Below are positions 56,605-64,000 of a stretch of 64,000 nt of DNA, in pieces. Origin of the DNA: Paraburkholderia aromaticivorans (lineage in GTDB: Bacteria; Pseudomonadota; Gammaproteobacteria; Burkholderiales; Burkholderiaceae); the NCBI RefSeq assembly GCF_012689525.1, contig NZ_CP051515.1, forward strand, positions 1,984,001-2,048,000, written 5' to 3'. A model generated the notes under the pieces. The model worked only from the letters and a program-made list of their open reading frames with translations. It was not told the origin of the DNA and ran no database searches. How positions within the stretch are numbered: the stretch's first letter is position 1; each line of letters starts with the position of its first letter. Made by a program: the position numbers and the translations under genes.

Positions 56605-56826
56605 GTTTGGTGCCCGCACATGCATTCGCGTGTGCAGTTAAACGGGAAACAGGCAGCGCTCTGTGCGCTCAATCTGTGCTGTCCCCGCAACGGTAAGCGA
56701 CCTGCGGCGCGATGTTGAATCGACTTGCGCCGCGCATGCGTTTTTTATGCCACTGTCCGGCACATTTCATCGAATGCGGACGGGAAGGCAAAGCGCATGA
56801 GGCCGCCAGCCCGGATACCGGCCAGA
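56605..56826 (+). promoter_or_regulatory. Cobalamin riboswitch controlling cobA-cobE-cobO-cobB-bluB
   Basis: The plus strand shows TTTGGTGCCCGC, then GTTAAACGGGAAACAGG, GCTGTCCCCGCAACGGTAAG, CCACTGTCCGG, GGGAAGGCAAAG and GCCAGCCCGGATACCGGCC. It points to the cobA-type gene about 220 bp downstream. Several core segments are identical to the divergent riboswitch on the other strand. Confidence 0.9.
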
Positions 56827-57043
56827 CGCGGAGGTGGCGAACGTCACGCCGCCGGACGCCGGAATCCGCGAGGGACGGATGTGATGGCGCTGAAGCACGA
56901 CGAAGTGTGTCCGCGTAGGCGGGTTCCGTCTGGAATCGCTACGAGCCGCACATGGCGCCGTGCCTGAATCCGTAGCACTGCATGACCCCAAAGTCCGCCG
57001 TCTGGCGACCCTTCGCGCTTCATCCCTTCCTGCTCGTCACGAC
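56827..57043 (+). other. 5' leader between riboswitch and cobA
   Basis: About 217 bases follow the riboswitch. The first ~100 bases are GC-rich and could fold to form the expression platform. Short open frames here have no convincing similarity to anything. Confidence 0.4.
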
Positions 57044-57841
57044 ATGGCGCTCGCCATGCACGTCGCGATGACCCGCGCCTGGCTGATCGGCGCCGGCCCC
57101 GGCGACGTCGAGCTCATGACCATCAAGGCCACCCGTGCATTGGCGCAAGCCGATGTAGTGCTGGTCGACGACCTGGTGAATCCCGAGGTGCTGCAGTTCG
57201 CGCGCGCCGACGCGCTCGTCGTCTACGTCGGTAAACGCGGCGGCCATCCGTCCACGCCACAGGAAGGCATCGTCGCGCAGATGCTCGAACATGTGCGGGC
57301 CGGGCGTAGCGTCGCGCGTTTGAAAGGCGGCGATCCGTTCGTATTCGGCCGTGGCGGCGAAGAACAGCAGGCGCTGCACGCGGCGGGTATCGAGGTGGAA
57401 GTCATCAACGGCATCACGGCGGGCATCGCGGCGCCCGCGGCGATCGGCATTCCGGTCACGCATCGCGATCACGCACAGGGCGTGGTGTTCGTCACCGGAC
57501 ACGGCGCGGGCAGCGGCGAGCCCGACTGGGCCGCGCTCGTGGCCACGCGCATGACGCTCGTGATCTACATGGGGATGCGGCGGCTCAACGATATCGTCGG
57601 CGCGCTGCTCGCGGCCGGCATGAGCGCCGACACGCCGTGCGCGGCAATCGAATCGGCCACGCGTCCCGAGCAACGCCATGCGCTCGCGCGGCTCGGCGAG
57701 TTCGCCGACACCGTCGCGCGTGCCGGACTCGGCTCGCCGGCGATCGTGGTGATCGGCGGCGTGGCGTCGCTCGCGTTGGCGCGCGCGGCGGCGCATGCCG
57801 ACGCTGCAACGCCGCCCGCGGACGGAACGGATACGCGATGA
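57044..57841 (+). CDS. cobA: Uroporphyrinogen-III C-methyltransferase (SUMT)
   Basis: A product of about 265 residues if starting at ATG 57044 (ATG 57068 and a GTG at 56960 are alternatives). It begins TRAWLIGAGPGDVELMTIKATRALAQADVVLVDDLVNPE and has the GKRGGHPSTPQEGIVAQMLEHVRAGRSVARLKGGDPFVFGRGGEE block and GITAGIAAPAAIGIPVTHRDHA, the SUMT signatures. It adds methyl groups from S-adenosylmethionine at C2 and C7 of uroporphyrinogen III to give precorrin-2. It is the first gene after the plus-strand riboswitch. Its TGA overlaps the cobE ATG. Confidence 0.9.
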   Translation: MALAMHVAMTRAWLIGAGPGDVELMTIKATRALAQADVVLVDDLVNPEVLQFARADALVVYVGKRGGHPSTPQEGIVAQMLEHVRAGRSVARLKGGDPFVFGRGGEEQQALHAAGIEVEVINGITAGIAAPAAIGIPVTHRDHAQGVVFVTGHGAGSGEPDWAALVATRMTLVIYMGMRRLNDIVGALLAAGMSADTPCAAIESATRPEQRHALARLGEFADTVARAGLGSPAIVVIGGVASLALARAAAHADAATPPADGTDTR

Positions 57842-58302
57842 AAACGCTGAGCGTCGGCATCGGTTGCCGTTTGCACAGCTCGGCTGGGCAGATCGAAGCC
57901 GCGGTGCGCGCCGCGCTCGGCGTACATTCATTTGACGAAATCCGTACCGTCGCCTCGCTCGATACCAAAGCCCGTGAAGCGGGCCTGCTCGAATTTTGTG
58001 CGCGTCATGCGCTGCCGCTGACATTCTTCAGCCTTGAACAGATCGCGGCGGTGCCGGTGGCGGAGCCTTCGGCGGCAGTGCGCGAGCATCTCGGCGTGGA
58101 CGGCGTCTGCGAGCCGTGCGCGCTGCTTAGCGCGGCGGGCGGGGCCGGTCTCAGTGAATCCGCAGGGTGCGACGCGCCTCGCGCCACGCTCCTCGTGCGC
58201 AAAACCGTTTATGCCGGCGTCACCGTGGCGATCGCGTCAGCCATCACTCACGCCGAACGCAAACACCCAGACAACGACACACAGAAACAGGACTTGCCAT
58301 GA
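57838..58302 (+). CDS. cobE: CobE/CbiG C-terminal-like protein
   Basis: A 154-residue protein starting at ATG 57838, overlapping the cobA stop as ATGA. It begins LSVGIGCRLHSSAGQIEAAVRAALG, matching CobE, the C-terminal domain of CbiG. It also has VASLDTKAREAGLLEFC and LVRKTVYAGVTVAIA. CobE is required for the aerobic pathway but its reaction is not clearly known. Stop overlaps cobO ATG. Confidence 0.85.
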   Translation: MKTLSVGIGCRLHSSAGQIEAAVRAALGVHSFDEIRTVASLDTKAREAGLLEFCARHALPLTFFSLEQIAAVPVAEPSAAVREHLGVDGVCEPCALLSAAGGAGLSESAGCDAPRATLLVRKTVYAGVTVAIASAITHAERKHPDNDTQKQDLP

Positions 58303-58901
58303 AGACCGATCCCGAATCGCATCAACGCATGACCGAGCGCCGCCGTGAAGGCCACGAGAAAAAACAGGCCAACGCCACCGTCGAAAAAGGCCTGCTGATC
58401 GTCAACACCGGCACTGGCAAAGGCAAAACTACTGCTGCGTTCGGCATGGCCGTGCGCGTGCTGGGCCACGGCATGCGTCTGGGCGTCGTGCAGTTCATCA
58501 AGGGCGCGCTGCACACGTCGGAGCGCGACTTTCTCGGCGCGATCGCCAACTGCGATTTCGTCACAATGGGCGACGGCTACACCTGGAACACGCAGAACCG
58601 CGACGCCGACATCGCGACCGCGCGCAAAGGCTGGGACGAAGCGCGCCGGATGATCGAAAGCGGCGACTATCAGATGGTGATCCTCGACGAGTTGAACACC
58701 GTGCTCAAGTACGAATACCTGCCGCTCGACGAAGTCCTTTCAGTGCTGACCGCGCGCGCGCCGATGCTGCACGTGGTGGTGACCGGCCGTCACGCGCCGG
58801 ACGCGCTGATCGAAGCCGCCGATCTCGTCACCGAAATGCGCATCGTCAAGCATCCGTATCGCGAGCAAGGCGTGAAAGCGCAGCGCGGCGTGGAGTTCTG
58901 A
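58299..58901 (+). CDS. cobO: Cob(I)yrinic acid a,c-diamide adenosyltransferase
   Basis: A 200-residue ATP:corrinoid adenosyltransferase of CobO/BtuR type, start ATG 58299. It has GLLIVNTGTGKGKTTAAFGMAVRVLGHG with an unusual P-loop, GVVQFIKGA, ARKGWDEAR, YQMVILDELNTVLKYEYLPLDEVL and HVVVTGRHAPDALIEAADLVTEMRIVKHPY. It attaches the adenosyl group to the corrinoid cobalt. It overlaps cobE and is 3 bp from cobB. Confidence 0.93.
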   Translation: MKTDPESHQRMTERRREGHEKKQANATVEKGLLIVNTGTGKGKTTAAFGMAVRVLGHGMRLGVVQFIKGALHTSERDFLGAIANCDFVTMGDGYTWNTQNRDADIATARKGWDEARRMIESGDYQMVILDELNTVLKYEYLPLDEVLSVLTARAPMLHVVVTGRHAPDALIEAADLVTEMRIVKHPYREQGVKAQRGVEF

Positions 58902-58904
58902 GCC

Positions 58905-60203
58905 ATGGCCGCGTGCCCCGCCCTGTTCATCAGCGCGCCCGCGTCGGGTCAAGGCAAGACCACGATCACCGCGGGTCTGGCGCGCTACCATCGGCGGCTG
59001 GGGCGACGCGTGCGTGTCTTCAAGACCGGACCGGACTTTCTCGACCCGATGATTCTGGCGCGCGCGAGCGGCGCGCCGGTCCTCTCGCTGGACCTATGGA
59101 TGGTGGGCGAAGCCGCCTGCCGCGCGCTGCTCGCGCAAGCGGCCGCCGAAGCCGACCTGATCCTGATCGAAGGCGTGATGGGTCTGTTCGACGGCACGCC
59201 GAGCAGCGCGGATCTCGCCACCACGTTCGGCGTGCCGGTGCTCGCGGTGATTTCGGCGAAGGCGATGGCGCAGACCTTCGGCGCGGTCGCCTTCGGTCTC
59301 GCGCAATTCCGGCTACAGGTGCCGTTTTATGGCGTGCTCGCCAATCGCGTCGGCTCCGCGCGGCATGCGCAGATGCTTGAAGAAGCGTTACCACCGGGGC
59401 TGCGCTGGTGCGGACACATTGCCGCGAGCGATGAAATCGCGCTGCCCGATCGCCACCTCGGCTTGCATCAGGCGGACGAAATCGACGATCTTGACGCGCG
59501 CCTGGATCACGCCGCCGACACTTTAGGCCGCACCGCGCTGGCCGAATTGCCGCCGCCGGTCGAGTTCGGCGAGGCTGCGCCGGAGATACTGCCGCGCCTG
59601 CTGGATGGCAAAACGATTGCGATTGCACGCGATGCCGCGTTCTCGTTCATCTATCCCGCCAACATCGCGCTGCTGGAAGCACTGGGCGCGCAAGTCGCCT
59701 TCTTCTCGCCGCTCGCCGACGAACCACCACCCGAACACGCGGACGCTGTCTATCTCCCCGGCGGCTACCCTGAACTGCACGCCGCCACACTGGCAAGCAA
59801 CACGCACAGCGCAGCAACCATCCGCGCGCACGCGGCCGCCGGCAAACCACTCATCGCCGAATGCGGCGGCATGCTCTATCTGCTCGACCAGCTCACCGAC
59901 ACGCACGGCGCGAGTACGCCGATGCTCGGCCTGCTGCCCGGCCATGCGACGATGCAAACGCGCTTCACCGCGCTCGGCATGCAACAGATCGACAGCCTGT
60001 ACGGGCCGATGACCGGCCACACATTTCACTACTCGAAGCTGAACACGTCGCTCACGCCGCTGCGCTCAGCCACAAGGCCGCAAGGCGACGCGCCCGGCGA
60101 GGCTATCTATCGCGCCGGCTCGATCGTGGCGACTTACATGCACGCTTATTGGCCCTCCAACCCGGCCTTCACGGCCGCCCTGTTCCATGGCGAAGCCTTT
60201 TAA
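58905..60203 (+). CDS. cobB: Cobyrinate a,c-diamide synthase
   Basis: A 432-residue amidotransferase. The N-terminal ATP-binding domain includes ISAPASGQGKTTITAGL and FKTGPDFLDPMIL. The C-terminal glutaminase domain includes VYLPGGYPELHAATLA, LIAECGGMLYLLDQL with the catalytic Cys and GHTFHYSK with the His. It amidates the a and c side chains of (hydrogeno)byrinate with glutamine and ATP. It starts 3 bp after cobO and overlaps bluB by 17 bp. Confidence 0.93.
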   Translation: MAACPALFISAPASGQGKTTITAGLARYHRRLGRRVRVFKTGPDFLDPMILARASGAPVLSLDLWMVGEAACRALLAQAAAEADLILIEGVMGLFDGTPSSADLATTFGVPVLAVISAKAMAQTFGAVAFGLAQFRLQVPFYGVLANRVGSARHAQMLEEALPPGLRWCGHIAASDEIALPDRHLGLHQADEIDDLDARLDHAADTLGRTALAELPPPVEFGEAAPEILPRLLDGKTIAIARDAAFSFIYPANIALLEALGAQVAFFSPLADEPPPEHADAVYLPGGYPELHAATLASNTHSAATIRAHAAAGKPLIAECGGMLYLLDQLTDTHGASTPMLGLLPGHATMQTRFTALGMQQIDSLYGPMTGHTFHYSKLNTSLTPLRSATRPQGDAPGEAIYRAGSIVATYMHAYWPSNPAFTAALFHGEAF

Positions 60204-60846
60204 CGATTCCGAGCGCGACGCCGTCTACCGCGCGATTTACGAACGCCGCGACATGCGCCATTTCGTGCGCGATCCGGTCGACCCGGCCGTGCTGCAGCGT
60301 CTGCTCGACGCGGCGCATCACGCGCCGAGCGTCGGCTTCATGCAGCCGTGGCGGATCGCGCGGATCACCGATCCCGCGCTGCGGACAGCCTTGCATGACA
60401 CAGTGGAGAGCGAACGCCTCGCCACCGCCGATGCGCTCGGCAAACGCCGCGAAGAGTTCATGAAGCTGAAAGTGGAAGGCATGCTGGACTGCGGCGAGTT
60501 GCTGGTGATGGCGCTGATGGACGGCCGCGAGCGCCACATCTTCGGCCGCCGCACCTTGCCGGAGATGGACCTCGCGTCGGTGGCGTGCGCGATCCAGAAC
60601 ATGTGGCTGGCCGCGCGCGCCGAAGGTCTCGGCATGGGCTGGGTATCGCTGTTCGACGTCGACGCGGTTCGCCAACTGCTGCACATGCCCGAGGGCGCAC
60701 GTCCCGTGGCAATTCTGTGTCTGGGCCACGTCGACCAGTTTTATAGCGAGCCGATGCTGGAAACCGAACGCTGGGCGAGCCGCATGCCGCTCGCCGATTG
60801 CGTGTTCGAAAACCGCTGGCCGGAAGACAGCGATGCACCGGAATGA
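60187..60846 (+). CDS. bluB: 5,6-dimethylbenzimidazole synthase
   Basis: A 219-residue flavodestructase of the nitroreductase fold. It begins with AVYRAIYERRDMRHFVRDPVDPAVLQRLLDAAHHAPSVGFMQPWRIARI, and has MALMDGRERHIFGRRTLPEMDLASVACAIQNMWLAARAEGLGMGWVSLFD. These are BluB signatures. It cleaves reduced FMN with O2 to make the lower ligand of cobalamin. It overlaps cobB by 17 bp, the last gene of the operon. Confidence 0.92.
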   Translation: MAKPFNDSERDAVYRAIYERRDMRHFVRDPVDPAVLQRLLDAAHHAPSVGFMQPWRIARITDPALRTALHDTVESERLATADALGKRREEFMKLKVEGMLDCGELLVMALMDGRERHIFGRRTLPEMDLASVACAIQNMWLAARAEGLGMGWVSLFDVDAVRQLLHMPEGARPVAILCLGHVDQFYSEPMLETERWASRMPLADCVFENRWPEDSDAPE

Positions 60847-60858
60847 CCTCGACGCGCG

Positions 60859-61467
60859 TTACGGCTGAAGCGGCTTGACCGACATCACTGCCGGCACGCC
60901 GCCAGTTTCGTCGGCGCGCAATTTCACGCGCCAATCGGGCGGCGCATCGAAGGGAATCCTGGCCAGCGCGCTTTTGACGAGCGTCGGCATGGCATGCAGC
61001 GGATCCGCGTCGCGGTCGCTGCTCACCGCGCTGACTTTGTAGACCTCCTGTCCGCTCGCGCGCTCGAAAAACCGCAGCGTCAGCGCATGCTGGTACGCGG
61101 GACCGCCGAACAGCGAGAACGGTGTTTCGGGCGGCCGGGCACACTCGCCCGACGTACAGCCTTTTTCACCGACACCGATCGTCGCCGGCCGCGTGTCGTA
61201 GGCAACCGAGAGCAGATAACGCGCGGGCTGCCCCGTCGTTTCAACGAAGCCCTGCTTCGTCAGCTCTTCCGCCAATAAGCGTTCGAATTGCGGATGATCC
61301 GCGCTGGCCTCTTGCGACGGCATGCGCGCGATCGTGTAAGTCCGTTCGCCTTGCAGCGCGGCGGCCGCGTTCGCGGCATCGGCAGTATGCACATCGGCGC
61401 TCGGGCCCGCGCAACCGGTAAGACTCGCCGCGGCCAGCGCGGCACAGATCAGGATTGCTTTCACCAT
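60859..61467 (-). CDS. Lipoprotein, DUF4136-like
   Basis: A 202-residue lipoprotein starting at ATG 61467 after GAGAAG; an ATG at 61503, overlapping the kinase stop as ATGA, is an alternative. Lipobox is LTGC (SLTGCAG). The body resembles DUF4136: YTIARMPSQEASADHPQFERLLAEELTKQGFVETTGQPARYLLSVAYDTRPATIGV and ALTLRFFERASGQEVYKVSAVS. Function is unknown; such proteins are outer-membrane-facing. It follows the kinase gene and converges on bluB. Confidence 0.75.
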   Translation of the reverse strand: MVKAILICAALAAASLTGCAGPSADVHTADAANAAAALQGERTYTIARMPSQEASADHPQFERLLAEELTKQGFVETTGQPARYLLSVAYDTRPATIGVGEKGCTSGECARPPETPFSLFGGPAYQHALTLRFFERASGQEVYKVSAVSSDRDADPLHAMPTLVKSALARIPFDAPPDWRVKLRADETGGVPAVMSVKPLQP

Positions 61468-61499
61468 CTTCTCGCTTCGATAAGGTGCGTGTTCATACG

Positions 61500-64000
61500 T
61501 CATGTGCGCGGTGTGAGGGAGGCGCCCGATTGTGCGTCTTCGAGCACCGGCAGGCAGATCGTAAACGCCGTGCCCTGGCCGGGCTCGCTGGCCACCTCGA
61601 CATCGCCACCATGGCGCGTGACGACTGTCTTGACGAAGGCCATGCCGAGCCCCGCGCCGCCCACTTCCGGCCGCTCGGTTTCGTGAAACCGCCGGAAGCG
61701 CTCGAATAGCCCCGCCTGCTGCTCCTTCGGAATGCCGTAGCCCTGATCGCGAATCGTGCACGACACACGCCTGGCCGCGCCCGGCACGCCCTTCGGCGTC
61801 AGGCTCGCCAGGCTGCACACGATCCGCGTATCCGGCGGACTGTACTTGACCGCGTTGTTCAGAATGTTGACGAGCGCGCGCGTCATTAGCGAACGGTCGG
61901 CGCAGATCCAGTGGCCGTCGTCGGCTGCGTCGGCAGCGCCAGTCTCCGCGTGCAGCTTGATGCGTTTGGCGTGCGCCTGCGGCCAGACTTCGTCGCTCGC
62001 GTCGATCAGCAACTCGGCCAGGCTCACCGGTTCGAGCACATAGGTTTGCGATTCGGCGCGCGCCAGTTGCACGAAGTCGTCGGCCAGCGTGAGCGCGCGC
62101 TGCGCGTAGCGTTCGATGCGCTCCAGCAAGCCGCGCGCGAGTACCGGCTCGCGCCGGGCACGCTCGATCTCCACCAGCGCGAGAATCGACGCCTGCGGCG
62201 AACGCATGTCGTGCGAGAGGAGCCGCAGCGCGTCTTCCCGCTGACGCTCGGCCGCATGCAAGGCCGACACGTCGACGAGGCCCGCGATCCAGCCGGTGGT
62301 CTCGCCCTGCTCGTTGGTGCAGTTCGCGTAGCGCAGCAAATGGTCGCGCTCGTGGGCGTCGCGCACCTCGACGCCGTGCGCCATCAGCGCGGCGAAATCG
62401 TGGCGCGCCGGATCGAGCGGCGCCGGCCAATGCGTCCGAGCGAGCAGATTGTTTTCGGCATCCGACGCCGCATCGGTGTCGATCGTCTTCACGAGCGTCA
62501 GTCCGCCCAGCACGGCCTGCATCGAACGGCCTTCGGGCAGCGGCGCGCCGAGGCGCGCGAAATGCGCCTTGGCGGCGTGGTTGGCGATCAGCACGACGCC
62601 GCGCACGTCGCTGACGAGGATCGGCTCGGGCATGCTGTCGAGGCTGTCCCACACGAAACGCTTCATGTCCTGCACGCGTTGCGCGGCCTGCGCCATCAGC
62701 GCCATATGCTGCTCCAGCACGTCGCCGCCGAACTCGCGGCGGCGCTGCGGCGTTTCGGGCAGCAGATGGGGTTCGTCGGCGAGGCGTTGCAGTTCTCCGC
62801 GCAGATAGGCCATCGTCATTTCGAGGCGCCGCCAGTTCCAGATCGGATAGACGGCCACGAGACCCACGATCGCCGGCACCGGCGACATCCAGAGCCGCGC
62901 GCCGTACAGCAACGCCGCGCTGCCGGCCGCCGCGAGCAGACACAGTGCGCCGGTCAGCAGCAACGAACGGCGCGGCGACAGTACAAGAAATCCGGCCAGC
63001 AACGCGGCAAGCGGCACGAGCGACACCGCGAACAGAATCCACGGATAGACCGGCTCGATCTCGCTGCCGGTGAGCAGCGTGTCGAGTACGTTTGCGTGGA
63101 TATACACGCCGGGCAGCGGACCGAGTTCGCCGGACACCGGCGTCGCGAAGCGGTCGTACAAGCCGGACGCGGTCACGCCGATCAGCACGATGCGGCCGCG
63201 CAACTGCTCCGGCGTCACGTCGCCGGCGAGCACGCGCGCGAAACTCAGCTTCGTGTAGTTCTGCGCGTTCGGACCGAATGGGATCAGGAAACGGCCTTCG
63301 CCGCCGTCGTCGTCGGCGGCTTCGGTCAAGGGGTGGCTGCGTTGCCCGCCGTTCAGATGGAGCGAGCCGTGCTCCACCGCCTGGGCGACCGGCACCATCA
63401 ATTGCGGCCAGCGCGAATCGGCGTCGTCCTCGTACCGCGCGACGCTGCGCACGATGCCGTCACTGTCGACTTCGAGATCGATATGGCCGAGCCCCGCCGC
63501 CGCATGCGCGAGCGGCGCCACCGGTTCGACCACGACGCGGCGCCCGCGCTCATCGGGCGCGGTGAGCAATACCGGCAAATAGGTCGGACTCAGCGCGATG
63601 GCACGGGCGAGTTCGGCGTCTTGCGGATTGGCTTCGGTGAACAGCACGTCGTAGATCACCGCGGCGGGCTTTGCGCTGGCGATCTGTTCGAGCAGCTTCG
63701 CGTGAACACTGCGCGGCCACGGCCAGCGGCCGAGTTGCGCGATGCTCGCATTGTCGATTTCGACCACCACGATATCGCGCAACAAAGGAGGCGCATGCAG
63801 GCTCAGAAAGCGGTCGTAGACCAGTTGATCGACGCTCGCACTCAAACGGCCGAGCGAACTGAGCAGAATCACCACGAGGCCGAGACAGCCGATGCCCACC
63901 CATTCGATCAGGAAGCGGCGGCCGGCGCGCCGTCCGAGACGGGCGCGCGGATCGAGGCTCAGGCGCGTAGGTGTGGTCGGCAAAGGGTTGCTTGGTTCGA
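61500..64000 (-). CDS. CHASE2-domain sensor histidine kinase (5' end beyond the window)
   Basis: The frame is open to the right edge, so the N-terminus is missing; at least ~830 residues are visible. From the N-terminal side: a transmembrane helix (IEWVGIGCLGLVVILLSSLG), a long CHASE2 sensor domain (residues about 60-300: RWPWPRSVHAKLLEQIASAKPAAVIYDVLF...PGVYIHANVLDTLLTG), three more helices, a PAS-like region, HisKA (LRLLSHDMRSPQASILALVEIER) and HATPase (LVNILNNAVKYSPPD, IRDQGYGIPKEQQ, GGAGLGMAFVKTVVTRHGG). It autophosphorylates on the HisKA histidine in response to an extracytoplasmic signal. No response-regulator gene lies in the window. Downstream is the lipoprotein gene, whose alternative start overlaps its stop. 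Confidence 0.88.
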   Translation of the reverse strand, partial: EPSNPLPTTPTRLSLDPRARLGRRAGRRFLIEWVGIGCLGLVVILLSSLGRLSASVDQLVYDRFLSLHAPPLLRDIVVVEIDNASIAQLGRWPWPRSVHAKLLEQIASAKPAAVIYDVLFTEANPQDAELARAIALSPTYLPVLLTAPDERGRRVVVEPVAPLAHAAAGLGHIDLEVDSDGIVRSVARYEDDADSRWPQLMVPVAQAVEHGSLHLNGGQRSHPLTEAADDDGGEGRFLIPFGPNAQNYTKLSFARVLAGDVTPEQLRGRIVLIGVTASGLYDRFATPVSGELGPLPGVYIHANVLDTLLTGSEIEPVYPWILFAVSLVPLAALLAGFLVLSPRRSLLLTGALCLLAAAGSAALLYGARLWMSPVPAIVGLVAVYPIWNWRRLEMTMAYLRGELQRLADEPHLLPETPQRRREFGGDVLEQHMALMAQAAQRVQDMKRFVWDSLDSMPEPILVSDVRGVVLIANHAAKAHFARLGAPLPEGRSMQAVLGGLTLVKTIDTDAASDAENNLLARTHWPAPLDPARHDFAALMAHGVEVRDAHERDHLLRYANCTNEQGETTGWIAGLVDVSALHAAERQREDALRLLSHDMRSPQASILALVEIERARREPVLARGLLERIERYAQRALTLADDFVQLARAESQTYVLEPVSLAELLIDASDEVWPQAHAKRIKLHAETGAADAADDGHWICADRSLMTRALVNILNNAVKYSPPDTRIVCSLASLTPKGVPGAARRVSCTIRDQGYGIPKEQQAGLFERFRRFHETERPEVGGAGLGMAFVKTVVTRHGGDVEVASEPGQGTAFTICLPVLEDAQSGASLTPRT

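Noticed and set aside
60859..63042. A 727-codon minus frame crossing the kinase gene.
   Set aside because: Only the last 202 codons encode a plausible lipoprotein; the rest is the +1 shadow of the histidine kinase.

Overview
The window looks like chromosomal DNA of a high-GC betaproteobacterium of the Burkholderia/Paraburkholderia group. The evidence is GC-rich codon use, the rRNA operon layout (16S, tRNA-Ile GAT, tRNA-Ala TGC, 23S, 5S), Burkholderia-like rRNA ends, small WXXGXW and DUF4148-type secreted proteins, and complete cyoABCD and aerobic cobalamin gene sets. The genus call rests on recognition only; no database was searched.

Layout. 1-3264: a choline/betaine ABC uptake operon on the minus strand (ATPase, permease, GlxA-type regulator, start of the binding protein), preceded by two 34-bp palindromes. 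3696-7510: a small gene remnant, then a tartrate/D-malate-type dehydrogenase and its MFS transporter, divergent from a LysR regulator with a clear candidate operator. 7615-12721: a small secreted protein, an acyl-CoA ligase/SDR pair and a divergent acyl-CoA dehydrogenase. 13037-17636: a BON protein, then an XRE-cupin regulator divergent from a flavin-dependent monooxygenase, flavin reductase and exporter operon. 17657-23145: small WXXGXW proteins flanking an ECF sigma/anti-sigma/periplasmic sensor/DUF1800/DUF1501 operon. 23544-28813: a phospholipase C/acid phosphatase lipoprotein, a di-haem peroxidase, a HAD phosphatase, an AhpD-like protein and a small double-glycine peptide.

29057-36517: a cysteinyl-tRNA synthetase gene with what appears to be a full cysteine attenuation leader, the cytochrome bo3 oxidase operon and an orphan NuoM-like gene. 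37216-42375: an ABC transporter of FtsX type plus a CrtC/AttH-like protein whose reading frame carries five 135-bp repeats. 42472-48086: an rRNA operon on the minus strand with its promoter. 48416-49360: a PilZ-like protein.

49396-60846 is a cobalamin island. Two divergent cobalamin riboswitches head cobW-cobN-chlD (minus) and cobA-cobE-cobO-cobB-bluB (plus). The AAA+ and vWA parts of the chelatase lie in frames offset by -1 and are joined at an A7 run, which suggests one chlD gene making two subunits by programmed frameshifting. The window ends with a lipoprotein and a CHASE2 histidine kinase running off the right edge.

The observations most worth following are the Cys-Cys leader peptide, antiterminator and terminator ahead of cysS; the -1 frameshift site in chlD; the in-frame 135-bp repeats; the double-glycine peptide at 28565; and the inverted, nearly identical riboswitch cores.
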